Source: Atrichornis clamosus (lineage: Eukaryota; Chordata; Aves; Passeriformes; Menuridae). From it: a stretch of 64,000 nt of DNA. Both the position numbers and the translations under genes were made by a program. The notes below the pieces were generated by a model. The model had not been told where the DNA came from. It made no database searches and saw only the letters and a list, made by a program, of their open reading frames with translations. The DNA lies in NCBI GenBank assembly GCA_013400975.1, contig WBMZ01009474.1:1-64000 (forward strand). Reading direction: 5' to 3'. Of the stretch, positions 13,001-26,439 are shown one piece after another. Each line of letters opens with the position of its first letter. The stretch's first letter is position 1.

Positions 13001-14649
13001 CTGAGCCCATCTGTCAGGATCTCACCACCATAGACATTTCACATTAGAGGAAACTGCTACTCAGCTGCTTCTCTCTGTTTTATTAGCTACAGGTTTTTAA
13101 ACATGAATTTGAGAACAACATATCCATATGTAATATAAGTTTCTGTGCTCTCTAAGAATTCCTTAGTGACAAAAGAACAGGACAAACTCTGGGAGCTGCT
13201 CACTCTGATAACTGATATTCTATTCTATGGGAATAAACTTGCATGTAGTCACACAATTATTATAATTAAAAATATAGGAATAACACGGTTTCTATGGCAT
13301 AAAAAAACCAGCTGAGGGACAAATTATTTACCTTTGTCAAACAGCCATCATTTGGGCTGAAAGCAAGTTTAGCCCTTAACCAAAACTGGAAAAAACTACA
13401 TAGCCTGCACAGCAAACTATGAAAGTAAAATGTATGAGAATAGTACATTCTCTGTAGAGACAACAGAGAAACACATTTAGAAAAGTGGCTTTCATATTTA
13501 CTTCACATATGCATGTTCGTTCTACATACCTCTATTCCACAGCAGCTCTGTCTACCAGTAATATTTGCTTCCGTGGTGTCTGCTTGACCCACACTAGAGG
13601 TTTTCACTGTTGCAAGCAGAAGTTTTTAAAATCTGAGCTTTTAAGTGAAGCTAAGAGGTTTAGCTGAGAGCTACAACAGTCGTACTCTCTGGTTTGAGCA
13701 TGGATGACATTGTACAATTCATACTGACCAGTGAGTAATACTTGTACTGACTTGCTTCATTGCATTTCATGGCTTGTGTTATATTCTGAGTCCAAATATA
13801 AAGTACAAAGAGTGAGATTATACTACCGTAGTGTTTGTTTCTAAATGTTTTAAAAATTAGCATTTGTTGGATTGTTTACAGATTACATGTGCAGTTAACA
13901 TATTGAATATAAGTTGCAAACCCCAATACAGAATTTCTACATACTACAGAAAAGCAGAAAATTTCCTCATGCCCTCCCCCCACTAAATATTCATACTTCT
14001 TATGTCTGCCAGATGGTGTGGAGCAAATTATTCTAGCACTCAGACCATGTGAATTTTAAGCAGATGAATATAACAGTCTGCGCAGCACTTTGCCTTCTTT
14101 TATCACTGACTGTGGTGCTGGCCTGTTTGATCATACCCCAGAACAAACAAATCTCATTAATCAGTGTTTTCGGTTTTTTTTTCCTTAGCTGCTTTTTCCT
14201 TTCTATTCACTCTTGGAGAACTTCTTTGGAAAGCCTTGTTTTTAGAGGGTGATAAATTTTTCAGTCTGCTTGTTGTTTTTATTTAGAAGTAAATTTAGCT
14301 TTAAGAAAAAGTGCCAGCATGATAAAACTGATAAATGGTGCAGTTTTTGTATAAAAGAAACTTGGCCTGGACATCTCTGATATAAGTTATCCACTAGTAC
14401 TCCACAGCAATTTACATCTCTAGAGTTGAAAGGGTAATGTAATTTAAAATCCATGTACCTTATATTACTAGAACTGTTACTGAGACTGCCATTGAAGATA
14501 CTGAATTATGCAATTCAAATATAGTTTCTTCACCACAAATGTCAGCTACACCAGCCAAGCAATAATTTGATGATGTTGCTTAATTCACTTTGCCATGACT
14601 GAACTAGTCTTGAAGCACTCCTGACTTTTTGTTTTATTTTTAGTTCACA
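4054..14649. other. Intergenic DNA without recognisable genes
   Basis: Only short open frames without known homology. Contains a 44-bp tandem duplication (5264-5351), a strongly A+T-rich block (about 8,400-9,720) and a pyrimidine-rich tract (about 10,860-11,045). No RNA gene seen. Confidence 0.65.
5264..5351 (+). repeat. 44-bp tandem duplication
   Basis: Two adjacent copies starting CTGAAAGGTACATAAAAATG, at 5264 and 5308, nearly identical across 44 bases (GCAAGGAGAC versus GCAAGAAGAC). Confidence 0.92.
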
Positions 14650-15165
14650 AAGTCATAAAAATATTGGTCTGAAGGGACCTTTGAAGATCACCTGGTCTAA
14701 CCTCCTGCATGACTTGGGACTCTTGCCAGTGCTAGATTAGGTTAGCTGTGACTTTACCTGTGCAAATCTTGAAAAGCCTCGAGGATGGAGATTTTACTGT
14801 CTTGCTAGGGAAATAATGGTATGAACCTGCTCCAGTGCTGTACTGTCCTCCTAGCGAGTCCAAACTCCCCTAGCTGAGATCCTTATTACACTGTCTGTTA
14901 ATGTGGAGTAGAGTTTTGCTTTATCACCTTTGTGACTCCCCTTCAAGTGTTGTAGGCTGCTAATAAGTGTTGTAATTGCTGCTTAGCTCTTCCTTGGCAG
15001 ACTGAGCAACCTCACCTCCCTCATTCCTAATGGCTGACTACACCTCCTTGATGCCACAACTGTCTTGGTGACCCTCACATGGACTCTCTCCACTTTCTAC
15101 ACTGCCCCTTCAAAGCTGGACACAGACTTCAGATATGCCCTGTCCAGAGCACCTCACTGACAGTG
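14650..15165 (-). mobile_element. Old CR1 LINE 3' end, minus strand
   Basis: Reads as a reversed CR1: CATAAAAATATTGGTCTGAA, GGGACCTTTGAAGATCACCT at the left, then CTGCTCCAGTGCTGTACTGT, ACATGGACTCTCTCCACTTT and AAAGCTGGACACAGACTTCA, with CCTGTCCAGAGC at the right. Many substitutions and small gaps, so an old family. About 515 bp of the element survive. Confidence 0.85.
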
Positions 15166-18100
15166 TCTAAATGAATCACATTTTCACAGACAGCTTAGGA
15201 AAACTGGTACTATTTAATACTGTTGGCTGATGAATTCTTGTAGTAGTTTTCCTGTATTAGGACTTTGAAACATAAAGACCTTTAGTTCTTAGAGAACTAT
15301 TGTGGAATGCATAACTTTTAGTACAGTGTTGGCTTTGCTTCTTGGCTGTACTGGACCTGCTTACACTTTCAGGAAGTTCATTCCATCTGGAGGTCTAAAT
15401 GGTAGCATGAATATGTTGCCCATACTCCTCCTCCAGGCTAAGAAAAGAAGGTACCAAAGCCAATTTTCAGGCCAATGCACTACCAGCTGAGCACATTTCA
15501 AATAAATATTGAGCAAACATAAAGTCTTTTTTTTTGTTTACCTCAATAAGTACTTTGAATGGGGATGGGAAAGAGCTGAAGGTTTGGGGAGTTTTTTCGG
15601 GGGAAGCGCAGTTTGTAATGTTAGTTGTAAGAGCTAAATTTAATCATGTGGCAATTTTTTTTACATATTTCTCTCACTGAAGACCTATCCAGAATTACAG
15701 AATGCTCACTTCGCCTTAATCTCAAAGATGCAAAACCAGTGTAATAAGTGATAAAGAAGTCCCTACTTATCTCCTCTTCAAAATTAGAAGCCCTTGTAAT
15801 ATTCCAGCACAGACCTGGTTTATGCAGTTGCTGACAACAGCAGCAGATCTATTTGAATTAAGACGAAAGATGATGGAAGAAATAAAAAATACAGTGCTGG
15901 TAGCCATGTGTGATACACGCCACACTGAGGAATGGGCAGGAAGGAAGCACCACTAAGAGCAGCATTATTGCAGACTGGGATGTATTGCATCACAGGCATC
16001 TCAAAATAAAATACGATGAAACTCAGAAAGCTGCATTCACTGAACAATAGTAAGGTCAGAGTTTAGGCTAATGCTCAGTTCTGATCTTGCCTCAGTCTAG
16101 GGTAATTAGAGTTAGGTGGCATTTATGACTAGGAATCTTTCTTTTCCTATTTCTTCTTTCTTTCTTGTTTTCACTTGCCTCAATGACAAAGTTGGAGTTG
16201 CATTCCACATGGCATCTGGGCTCATCTCCTGGGAGATCTGTGGCATTGTACCTAGAACATATGGTCACTTTCCACTTTCCTTTACCAAAGTTTAATCTGC
16301 AACCTTCTTTCTTCATTTGTTCTATATTCTTCTTTTTCCTCCAATGAAATATTAGCTCTGCTTCTCCCTCCTTTGTCATTTAGAATTGGTAACTTGCAAA
16401 TTACTTGTAACTGAGAGGAAATGTTGGTTTGTGAGTGTACCTACACAGCTTGTGTAAGCCTGTGCATGTGTGCAGCACAGAGGAAGACTGCTGAGGACAG
16501 GTAGAGCTGTGTATTCTAGAACACTAGGATAACAGAGGAACAATGGGTAAGAAATGGGTCTGAGGTTTGCAATTTCATACCAGTGTGCTGGTGAAGACAC
16601 ACAGATTTGCACATTAAATGCTTGATGGAGGCTTTAAGACAAAAGAAGGTGATAGCTTTCCTTTTCCTTAAGTGGTTTATCTTTCAGTCTTACCTCTTGT
16701 AGAAGACTCTTTGTCTTCTCTTTAAATCTTTATACCTTTAGAAAGTCTGAGAAGAGGTTTTGTTCAGAAGGCTGATTTTTTCTTCTTTCTTCTGTTTCTG
16801 CTTCTCTTTCTCTGGTACCTGCTAGCTCTTATGTTCTTCTCTCCCTTTACCACTATTGGTTTTTTCCCTTGGTATTCTCATCTTTTATAAGCTCTGCTCT
16901 TTTTCCTTCCCCCTAGGGGAACACAATGTTGGAACAGAGATAAACCTAGAGAAGTAGTGTTCCTCCAGGGAGCATCCAGATGATAGTCATGAGCAGAACT
17001 GCACGATATTGTGAATGTAAATGTGCATAGGGCAAACTACATCTCAAAAACTTCATGCTGAAATAAATTAGGATTTTGCACACAGACCCTGTGAAACAGC
17101 ACAATTTTTGGATCAAGTCAGCAGATGTTTTTGAAAGCAGTGACACCAATCTCAATCTTAACTATTGTGGAGTTAGCGTAGGAATGCGATTTGTTGTTAA
17201 GATATGACAAAGCAGATTATGGACATGTCTTTTAGCTACTTCTTAATATTAGCAAATGAGAACATTTTAATAGTATTAATCACCATGGCATTAACTTGGG
17301 ATGACATTTATTCTCAATCACAATAGAGACAGGAGATGCTGTGGTTACAAATAAAGCTACAACAGACCACCTGCAGAATCTATACTGAGTATTGTGCAGT
17401 GGTATTCATAAATCACAAAGCAGCAAACCTCTCCTAGATCTGTCCTGGGGATTGGAAGACATTAATACCATCAGCTTCCTAGCAATGCCCCTCTGCTGGA
17501 CTGTTAATACTTTCCTGCTACCCTAATCTTCCAAGAAAGCAATTTATGCAAGTGTTCCCTAAGACACTTCTGTCCAGATGAGAAAGGTTAACTTAAACCA
17601 GTGCAAAAATCAGCTCTTTGTTAACGCAGTTTATTTGACAAAGTAGATCTAAAAGCTTATAAAAACTACACCTGTGGGAGAACTTTAGAGTTAAAGGATG
17701 TGTAGGAGGGATATTAGAGCTTTCTGTTGTATGAATATCTATCAATGGACAGTCTTGTTCTTGTTCTGGTTATTGCAGGGGTTTTTTTGAGTGTCCAGAT
17801 AGATACTCTGTTAAAAAGATGAGTAAATAGACTCTCATTTGATTTAAAATCCTCTACAAGGTCCACAGTGTTTTAGCTACATCTCAGCGGACTTAAAATG
17901 TTTTTTCCCACCTTACTGTTCCCAGATCAAGATGCTTCACTGTAGGATACCGCATGCTTTTTATAGAATATTAATGCTTTTCAGAGGACATTTGTACTGA
18001 AGATTGAGTCCTTACCCCATCACTCTCCCACACAAGGTGCTACGCAGCATGGCCTTCTTTTAAAAGAAATAAAATTCTCTAGGATTCTCCAATATAAATT

Positions 18101-18875
18101 TGCTTCAATGTATTAATTAATTTCCACTGGAATCTAAGAAAAATAAAGCTAATGTCAAATATCTGAATATTTTTGCAAAAAAATGCTGAATAAGTGTTTG
18201 TAAGAGCAGCAAATATTATTCATGTAAATGTATGCAAATCAATCAAGATCAAGTCACTTCAGTGTAGGATCAGTCATCCGGCATGTAAAAATGCATATTA
18301 AAAATTGCTTTAACAAAAAACCCTGTAAATACAATTCTTTGGTCCTGATCCTCCAAAGACATTTTCAAGTACTGAACTTTATTCACTATGAGCAGTGTCA
18401 GACTGCTATGTCATGGACTTTTTCAGGTGATCTGACAGCTGACAGTGTCCTGTCTCCAGTTGCTTGTCTGTGTCCCCATGCTACTCCATCTGTTGTCCTT
18501 GTTGGGAAATCAAACAGACTAAGAAACTCTCTTTACGATGTTGTTGCTAGGTTGTTTTTTTAGCCATATTGGTTTCACAGCCTGATGCACTGCATGATTA
18601 CCCAAACAACTATGCCATATTGAGGGAGAGGGTACTGCAGAGCAGTCAGCATCAGGAAGGTCAGGGACTGCTTAGGTTGTGCTACAGCACAATCTTGAAA
18701 AGCCTCATTTACTCAGGGAACTACTTGCTGCATGTTAAATATAAGACTGGGCTGTGTGTTAGATATCGCATGTGCCATTGCATGGACAGAAGGTACTTCA
18801 AAGAAAATGTTTAAATTGCAGAAGAAAGCACTTCTTTACCTGTGATACCCTTAATTCTGCCTCCCTTCTTATTAT

Positions 18876-18990
18876 AGTAGTATTACAGTAATAGTATAGT
18901 ACTGCTATAGTAGTGGTATTTCACATTCATACAGTACGTGAAAATACTATACACAATGCTATGCAATGCTATACACAATATAGTGGTACT
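18876..18990. repeat. ATAGTA-rich, partly palindromic low-complexity patch
   Basis: Many TAGTA/TACTA and TATAGT/ACTATA steps, two GCTATGCAATGCTATACACA-like overlapping units around 18957-18978, and two TAGTGGTA...CATTCATA blocks (about 18910 and 18980). Confidence 0.6.
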
Positions 18991-19726
18991 ACGCATTCAT
19001 AGAAGGCAAACCCAAGTTTGAACCAGCATTGCTTTATTTCAGCTATGTAGTCTGAATAACACCCAACAAGCACAGATGAGTCCCAGACATTCTCTCTTCT
19101 GGAGGAATCTTCTACGATATGGAAATGTTCACTGATGATCAAGATGGGGCCCAAGAAAATGAAATCTGGAAGCAAGGTGCTGCCTTCAGAACAAGTTATG
19201 TATTTTGCAGTCCAGGTACAAAGAGTCTGAGGAAAACTTTGGCAACAGCATGTTCCTCACCATCCTTTTTCCCAGTACTTTCCAGATCTGTGCAGAAAGC
19301 AGTACTTACATAATAAATCCAACCTGCATATGTATCGATCAGCTGTCCTATGTGCCTAGGGCAGGCCCAGTTACAAGACAAGAAAGAGGCCATACATATG
19401 GCTCACCTTTGCAAAGGCAGAATTATGTACAAGGTCACCACTACTCTAATTACAAAAACAAGCCTAAGGGCGCATAAGACAATTCTTGTATCAACCTAGA
19501 TATGACTGTTATAATTTTAATAAATGCTGCAAGTATAGCATTCTCTGTGTTTGCAGCTGATGGACAAGTTGCTCTATCTGCAAAGGTCACTCACCAGATC
19601 ATTGTATCGGTTTTTTGTGTTTACAAGGAGCAGCTCTAGCAGCACCTTCTCCTTTCCCTTTGGGAACAGTCTTGCTTGTTAGAGGACATAATTACATTCA
19701 CAAGGCAATAGTTCATTAATTTGTGT

Positions 19727-19736
19727 CCCCCCCCCC
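19727..19736. repeat. C10 homopolymer
   Basis: Ten consecutive C residues in intergenic DNA. Confidence 0.95.
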
Positions 19737-22700
19737 ATCTCAATGTCTTCTTTCAGCTTCTTTGGGAGATTTATACTGGTTGTCAGATTATACTGATTGT
19801 CAGATTATACCACAGTTGTTACTCCCAGATTGGAGTTGGCAGTAGGAAAATGACACACACTAACAAAATAACCTGGCTTCTGCAAGGCTGGGGGTTTATG
19901 GTAAGAAGTTGTAAAGAGGGAGGTTACATAGCTTAAGTGCGCTTTCAGTATTTTCATTGGCTGCTTTTAATACAGTTGGAAGAAAATGACTTGATCGTAT
20001 GGGGAAAGAATAAGTAAGGCCATTTGTTAAAGAATTGCACCCAGCTGGGCAGGCTATGCTTGTTAAAGTTTAGGGTTTGTTACAGACTACTTCCAGGATA
20101 TGATGGATGTTAAGTGTGCTAAATTTTCTGTGGCTATTATTTTGTAATTTTATGTGGAATTTATTTTGAAGATAAGGATTAGTATTTACCGCTTTAGATG
20201 TCAGTAGCCCATGAGGTACAGGTTATTAGATCATGTGTCACACTGTTCATTAACTTTTTCATAATCTTAACTTGTTGAAACTGTGAATGCTCTTTATAGA
20301 TAGTAGTAACTAAGCAAATAAATCTCCTAATAATTTAGCACATACTCAGAATAAAGATGTACCATTGGTAGTCCCAGCATGACTAATTTTAGGCATGAAT
20401 ATGAGTGTTTTACAGATTGTATATTAATGTATTCAACATAAAAGGAAAGAAAAATATATACTAATATAGTCATTTTTCCTTTTGCTGGTGTGAAAATTTG
20501 TAAAGAAAATTCAAGAAAGAATCAGACCTTTGCAAAAAAGTGCCAACTGAAAAATTTGCATTGGCTCTTCTTTTAATATTCTACCACAAGATCAAACAAC
20601 ATGCTTGAAATTGTGGTCTTTTCTAGCTTTAAACAATTCTTTGTGAAATAGCAACTACTTCCTAAAAACACCTTATATTTAAGGAGCTTCTCACAAGATT
20701 TCAGACTTGGCATAGAAAGCAGTTAGATTTTAAGGAGTTTAAACGATAAACTGCCTTCACATGCAACATATTAGCCTTTGGTTTCAGATGTTTCTGAATG
20801 CAGAAGGCATTAAACAATGCAACTTTAACCATGAAGACCTAGAAGTTATGAGAACAATATGCAAATTCTATGAATAATTCATGTAAATTAGACATTTAAT
20901 TTACTTGAGGGTGATAATTTGCTTTTACACTATTTCTTTTATTTCTATTCAAAGCACATAATGAATACCTGCACTTGCAGGGTTTCTCTGAGGGGATTAA
21001 AGGTGATAATAAGGCCTTAACGGGTGACTGAGGGGCTCAGAATAGCAGCTGGTTGGTTATCTACAGCTTATTTCACCCTAGAGAATGGGGTTTGTTTTAA
21101 AAAGTGATTTCTTACTCTGGTTAATGTTCTGGTAGATACAAAAGCTGCAATCTCTCTCTCCTTCTCTTCCTCACTTTCTCTTTTTTCTTCTTTATGAAAC
21201 TTTACTGAAGTCTAACCTCTAGATTCAGTCACAATGGTGTGTTCTATATGGGATAACATTTAAAAACCATTCACAAAATTCAGTTGGGTGTCTGTATGGT
21301 TGATAAAGTTTGCTGTCATGGCAATAGTGCTGTTGCCATGCTCTCTTCCTACAGCGTACTTCCCAGAGCAATTCAAAGAGCTGATTTATATATACTTGAA
21401 GTGTTGCAAAGTTTAGCCTCTGTAATTACAGAGAAACTGCCTCTTTTCTTCACTGCAGAAATTGAGATCAGATCATGTATTCATCTTCGTATTTTTAAAT
21501 TTGAACGATGTGGAAGTCTGACATTTTTAAACATGCTCTGATTGTGGGTTCTTGTCTCAAGGATTCTTTCCCTGATGATATGATAGAACATGAGAATAAT
21601 ATCCATTTATTCACATGGGCTTGGTGGGGGAGGATAGAATGAGAACTTATCTGTGATAAGCAGTTGCATTTAAGACTCCTGGATAATTTGCTAAGATATT
21701 AGCCATTTTTATAGACATAGATACAATTTTAAAACAGTGATTGCAATTATAATTATCATGAATACTTCATTTTAGTATTTTAATTCATTTGCAGGAAATT
21801 TTTCATATAATGTTTTGTAGATCTATAAAAAAATAGGAGTTAGATTTGTTTTTATAAAGGAAACTTTTTAAAAAAATGGCAGCACAAGTGTGTCCATGGC
21901 ATTGGAAGAATATATAGGCTGTAGCTTAGGATCTACTGCAAGCCAGCCAGCTGTAAAAGAAAAATGTACTACAGAGGTTTTAGGGCTCTAACACACAACC
22001 TTTAGAAGATTTGACGTCTCCTAGCTGTCTGTCTTACCACTCTGCTCATTATTATGGCTTCCATTGCAGCAGAGGTTTGTAGTTTCACTTCACCATCCCA
22101 TTTTAGCTTAAGCCAGTGAAAAAGGTGTGTTTTGACTAAGGAGCTAGACCGGATAGATCTAATGCACTTTATAGACTCCGTAATCTCTAGCAAAGGGGTG
22201 AAGCAATTAGCCTCAGGCGATAATAACCTAAACTGTGATACTATGACACTAAATTTCTCTGTCAGAAACCTCACCCCACCTAGGGTGAGTATTCCAGGGT
22301 TTTTGAAATACGGCTGGTCTGAGACCATGTTTATTCTTTAGGGGAAAAGACAAAGCACAATCAGGTAAAAAAAAATAGACATGACATTATTCTCCTAAGC
22401 CAATATTTTAGTTTTAAGTGTTAATGCTCCTTTTAATCAAACAGCATAATAAATATACCCATACCAAATGTAAAGAAATATTCACTGGAAGTTGCCTAAG
22501 AGGATTTTGATACCAGTGATTTTTAAACTAGGGTAAGAAATAGAGAGCAGAAGAGTAGATAGTCAAGTGGCAGCTCATACAGTGTCCTGTTTCAGTAACC
22601 TAAGGTTTTCACTTTTGGATACAAAAGACATGGTGGGGGGGAAATAAAAACCTCTTATTTAACAAATGCCTTTGAAAAGGCAGAAAATATGCTTAAATGT

Positions 22701-23540
22701 GCCCTATTTTACACATTCCTTTCATCCTTTAGGCTTTTGACGTAATGCTTATCACTTTGCCATTATGTCAATTTGTGCTTACCAGTCTTTTTTTTTCTTG
22801 TCTCATCTCACATTTAGGCTGTGATCCTGCAAACACTTACCTACATGTTTAGTTTTGCTACTCTTTTCTTGTTAATCCCTTTGAAGTTAAAAGGATTATT
22901 TGCATTAGCAAAATAAGGCATGTGTATTCTTACAGGAGGAAGGTCTTATGTTGTAAACCCTTTGGAGTTGGACGAGATCAGTTATTATGCAGTCAGATGG
23001 CTCAAAGAACAATTGTGTGGAGGATGGGTTCAGGAGTTTTCAAAGTTAACAATTGTTAACAGAGTGAACTAGTTTGTGGGGTATCAGTTTGAGGCATAGC
23101 ACACAAGTAGTTGTTCACCCCAACTAGCACACAATCTTCTTCCCCTCTTCTTTGCATTTGTGGCTGAGCTGTAGCCTCAGCTTTCATACCAGCTGAGACA
23201 CCTGCTCCTTTTTTCCTACCTCCTAAAGCAGAAACTTGCCTATGTTGGCCATGGCGTAACCTAGAGCAAGACTGTAATTAGCTTTATGCTTCTGTGCATA
23301 GGGAGGAACAATAAAGCTCTGGAACAGAGCTGCAGAGTTCTCCAGGCTCCCGTGGCTGGACACTTTGTGGCCTTCTCAGAATCAACCAGCTTCTCATCCC
23401 AACTAATGCATGTAATGCTTTTATCTTCTTCCCCTGTTTTCCCACTTCCCAGGGAGACCTAGTCACTATTTTTTTCCCTCAGAAGTGTGTCCTATCCAAG
23501 TACTCTATTTCCATAGCCACTTGCTTTTTTTTAAGACAGG

Positions 23541-25760
23541 CATTGTAGGGGTAGTACGGTGGACCCTGGAAGACTGATCGAGGAGATTAGTGCAGGCCAT
23601 GAGGATGGCTCAAGACTCCATTTTGCCTGCATAGAAATTGTGACAAATAGGTGGAAGCTTCATGGTGGGAAGCCTTATGGTTAACGGTTCCCACAGCTGG
23701 AATGTGGAAATAAATTCCATCCTCAGTAGAGAGAGGGAAAGGGGGACCCAGGTGCGCTTTCTTGGGCCCCCCTGGATATAGGGCCGGCAGGGACCAACAT
23801 GGGAAACCTTGCTGTGTACTGGCTTTGAGAATAAACCTCTTTACGCATAAAGACCATGGCCAGCTTCTGGTTAACCTGCACATATCTTTGAATCATAACG
23901 GCATAATTTAAAATCCACTTGGAAAGATGTGTAGAAAGTCTTCCCTTAGCTGCATTCAGCCAACATAGCTCTGTGTTCACTACCATAGCACAACAACTAA
24001 GCTTGATATTTGGGATAGAGAGAATCACCCTGTAACACTTATCCTCTGGAAACCTCTGACATAGATATTCCAGTGTTTTTTTTAGTATAACTGGAAAAAT
24101 TACTTCCAGCTTCACAGGAAGAGTTCCAAATCCAGGTTCCAGGAATATTTATTTCAGTTGATAACTCTAAGCAGAAAAATGTTATTTTTATTACACTGAT
24201 GTCTAGAACACCAGTGGAGCTGTGGGGGCCATTTTCTTATATTATCTAAAATTAAAGATAGAAATGCTCTTCTATTAAAGAACATAACCTACGGATTTGT
24301 CTACATGAATATTTTAATAGCTATGTTAAGGTAATTCCAGCAAATCTTTGGAACATGAAGCTGTGGATAAAGACCTACTTGCTGAGCTGGCTGGACTTGT
24401 GGAACAGGTCACTGCTGCTAGATGATCTTTCCTGACTCCTTTCATGTTTGTTAGCTGAACCATTTGTATGAATGCACCCTTGCTGCAACAGTCAAGTAGC
24501 AGGAGTGAGTGTTCATTCAAGTAGCTGAGCAAAGGTTGTGGTAATCTCTGGCAAAAGGACTGTGAAGAGGGAGAGGGAGCAAGCCTGGCAAAGTGCAAGT
24601 TTTCCAACAAATGCATCTAGATGAAGATAGGTATGAATATGATTGTAGTACTTTTAACATCTATCTTAAAATTACTTGCCTATGGCATAAATTTAAATTA
24701 TTACAGTGGTGCTGAAGGAGCATGACATAGACTGGGAATGGAGAAGGGAGGAATAGGGAACGGAATGTCCAATGGTTCATGTCCTCCAAATAGCTGTTAG
24801 AAGTATTAAGAACAGTGCCTCTCGCTTTTCTAGAAGCTCTTAGAGACTGGCTTTTATGAGCTGTGCTGAAATATCAAGGGACTGCACTGGAAGGCAAGGA
24901 AGCTGCTGAGACTGCTGAGAGAGAGCAGAAATGGATGAATGAAGTTGTGTGAGAGCAGAGGTTGCTCAGTGAGCACTAAGCGTGCTTCTGACCTGAAGAC
25001 ATGGTCATTAGAGGCATGTCATTGTCTGCCTGACTTCATCTTCTCCTGCCCAGGCACATGCTGCTTGTATGGATGGTTAACTCAGTTCTTAAAAGGTGCT
25101 GGTAGTGGCAGGAAGTGGGGAACAGCTCAGGGGCACAAGAAACAACCCTGAGGACCAACTCTTCTGGACCAAGCTTAAACTTGCAGACTTCTGCTGGCAG
25201 TTAAAGCTGATAGGAAGTATGAAAAATAACTAATCACTGCTGTAACTATTCAAGCAAAACCTACCTGTCATGAGGAAATGGTGCTTGAACTCAGATGTCT
25301 TGTTTCACTTCAGGAATCATGTTACATGGTTGCAGCCCTGCTTACAGTAAGAAGACTTGGATGCAATAGGACTGAACAGGTCTGCTGGAGTTTGTGTTAT
25401 TTATGAACACAGGCTTCCCTCCGGCGGAAAGGGCAAAAATTGGTAACTGCGTTTCTGGGTCTTTGAGAGACAGATGAATTTTCTCCTCATGAAATACACT
25501 GCCATTAACGCTTATGGTTGACATTTGAGTAAAGGCTGTACGCGCTTCTAGAGCATGGAGCCTTAATGTGCATGGTTTTCTAGTATGGCTGCTGCCGCAG
25601 ATGACTTGTGAAAGGTTGCCTTTTTCTGCACACAAGGCTAGTGTTACTATAGAATTTGGTAATAGCCTAGAACAGAAGTTTTCCCTGACAGTTATCCTGG
25701 CTCAAACCCCCCCATGTGGAAACTCCCATACTCCGCTCAGGAAGGGCGGTGGAGAGACTG
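23541..25760. other. Intergenic DNA upstream of the promoter-proximal CR1
   Basis: Includes a patch (about 23544-23882) with some LTR-like traits, treated as a finding because the evidence is weak. The remainder to 25,760 shows no gene or repeat that I recognise. Confidence 0.55.
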
Positions 25761-26284
25761 TTTTCCCCCTGTACTCAGCATCGGTGAGGCCACACCTCGA
25801 GTACTGAAGTGCTGGATCCTATCCAGAGAAGGGCAGAAAGCTTGTGAAAGGTCTAGAAAACATGAGGAAAAAAGGTCTAGAAAATATGAGGAAAGGCTCA
25901 GGGAGCTGGGGTTGTTCAGCCTGTAGAAGAGGAGGCTCAGGGGGGACCTCATCGCTCTCTACAAATCCCTGGCAGGAGGTTGTAGCGAGGTGGGGGTGTG
26001 TCTCTTCTGCCGTGCCTGCAGCAAGACGGCCAGGGGAAACGGACTCAAACAGAGATAAGGAGGATTCAGATTAGATATTAGAAAAAAATGTTTCAGTGTT
26101 AGGGTGGTCAGGCATTGGAATAAGTTGCCCAGGGAGGTGGTGGAGTCACTGTCGCTGGAGGTGTTCAAGAGGTGTTTGGATCTGGCGCTGGGTGATGTGG
26201 TTTAGTGGTTACAGTGGCACTGCTGGGTGGAAGGTTGGACTGGATGATCTTAAGGGTCTCTTCCAACCTCGATGATCCTATGAT
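25761..26284 (+). mobile_element. CR1 LINE 3' end next to the DHX15 promoter
   Basis: The left end still encodes a remnant of the CR1 ORF2 C-terminus (LYSASVRPHLEY in the + frame, 25,769-25,805). It continues with GGTTGTTCAGCCTGTAGAAG, GATTCAGATTAGATATTAG and GCCCAGGGAGGTGGTGGAGT, and ends GTCTCTTCCAACCTCGATGA, TCCTATGAT. This is a 5'-truncated CR1 of about 520 bp. It carries a local 24-bp duplication (copies at about 25847 and 25871). It ends within about 10 bases of the CpG island. Confidence 0.95.
25847..25894 (+). repeat. 24-bp tandem duplication inside CR1
   Basis: AAAGGTCTAGAAAACATGAG and AAAGGTCTAGAAAATATGAG begin 24 bases apart and differ by one base; the duplication arose within the CR1 copy. 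Confidence 0.85.
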
Positions 26285-26439
26285 CTATTGAGCCCGTGAT
26301 GGGGATTTTCCTGGCAGCGCATCAAGCGGGTCCCCTCGTGCCGCCGCGGGAGCCCGCGGGGCGGGGCTGCCGGGCGCGCGCCCAGGAGAGGCTTTCGCCA
26401 ACGGGCCCTCGCGGCAGCGCCTCCCGCGGTCCCGGCGCT

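Larger units (their letters stand above)
15166..23540. other. Intergenic DNA without recognisable genes
   Basis: A+T-rich, with a TATAG/ATAGTA-rich self-complementary patch (about 18876-18990) and a run of ten C at 19727-19736. No coding exon, RNA gene or transposon recognised. Confidence 0.65.

Noticed and set aside
23587..24115. Overlapping minus-strand frames of 98 and 130 codons
   Set aside because: No recognisable domain, and the region has LTR-like traits instead.
25568..25807. Open frame ending LYSASVRPHLEY
   Set aside because: The end is a decayed CR1 ORF2 remnant; the upstream part shows no homology, so this is not a gene.
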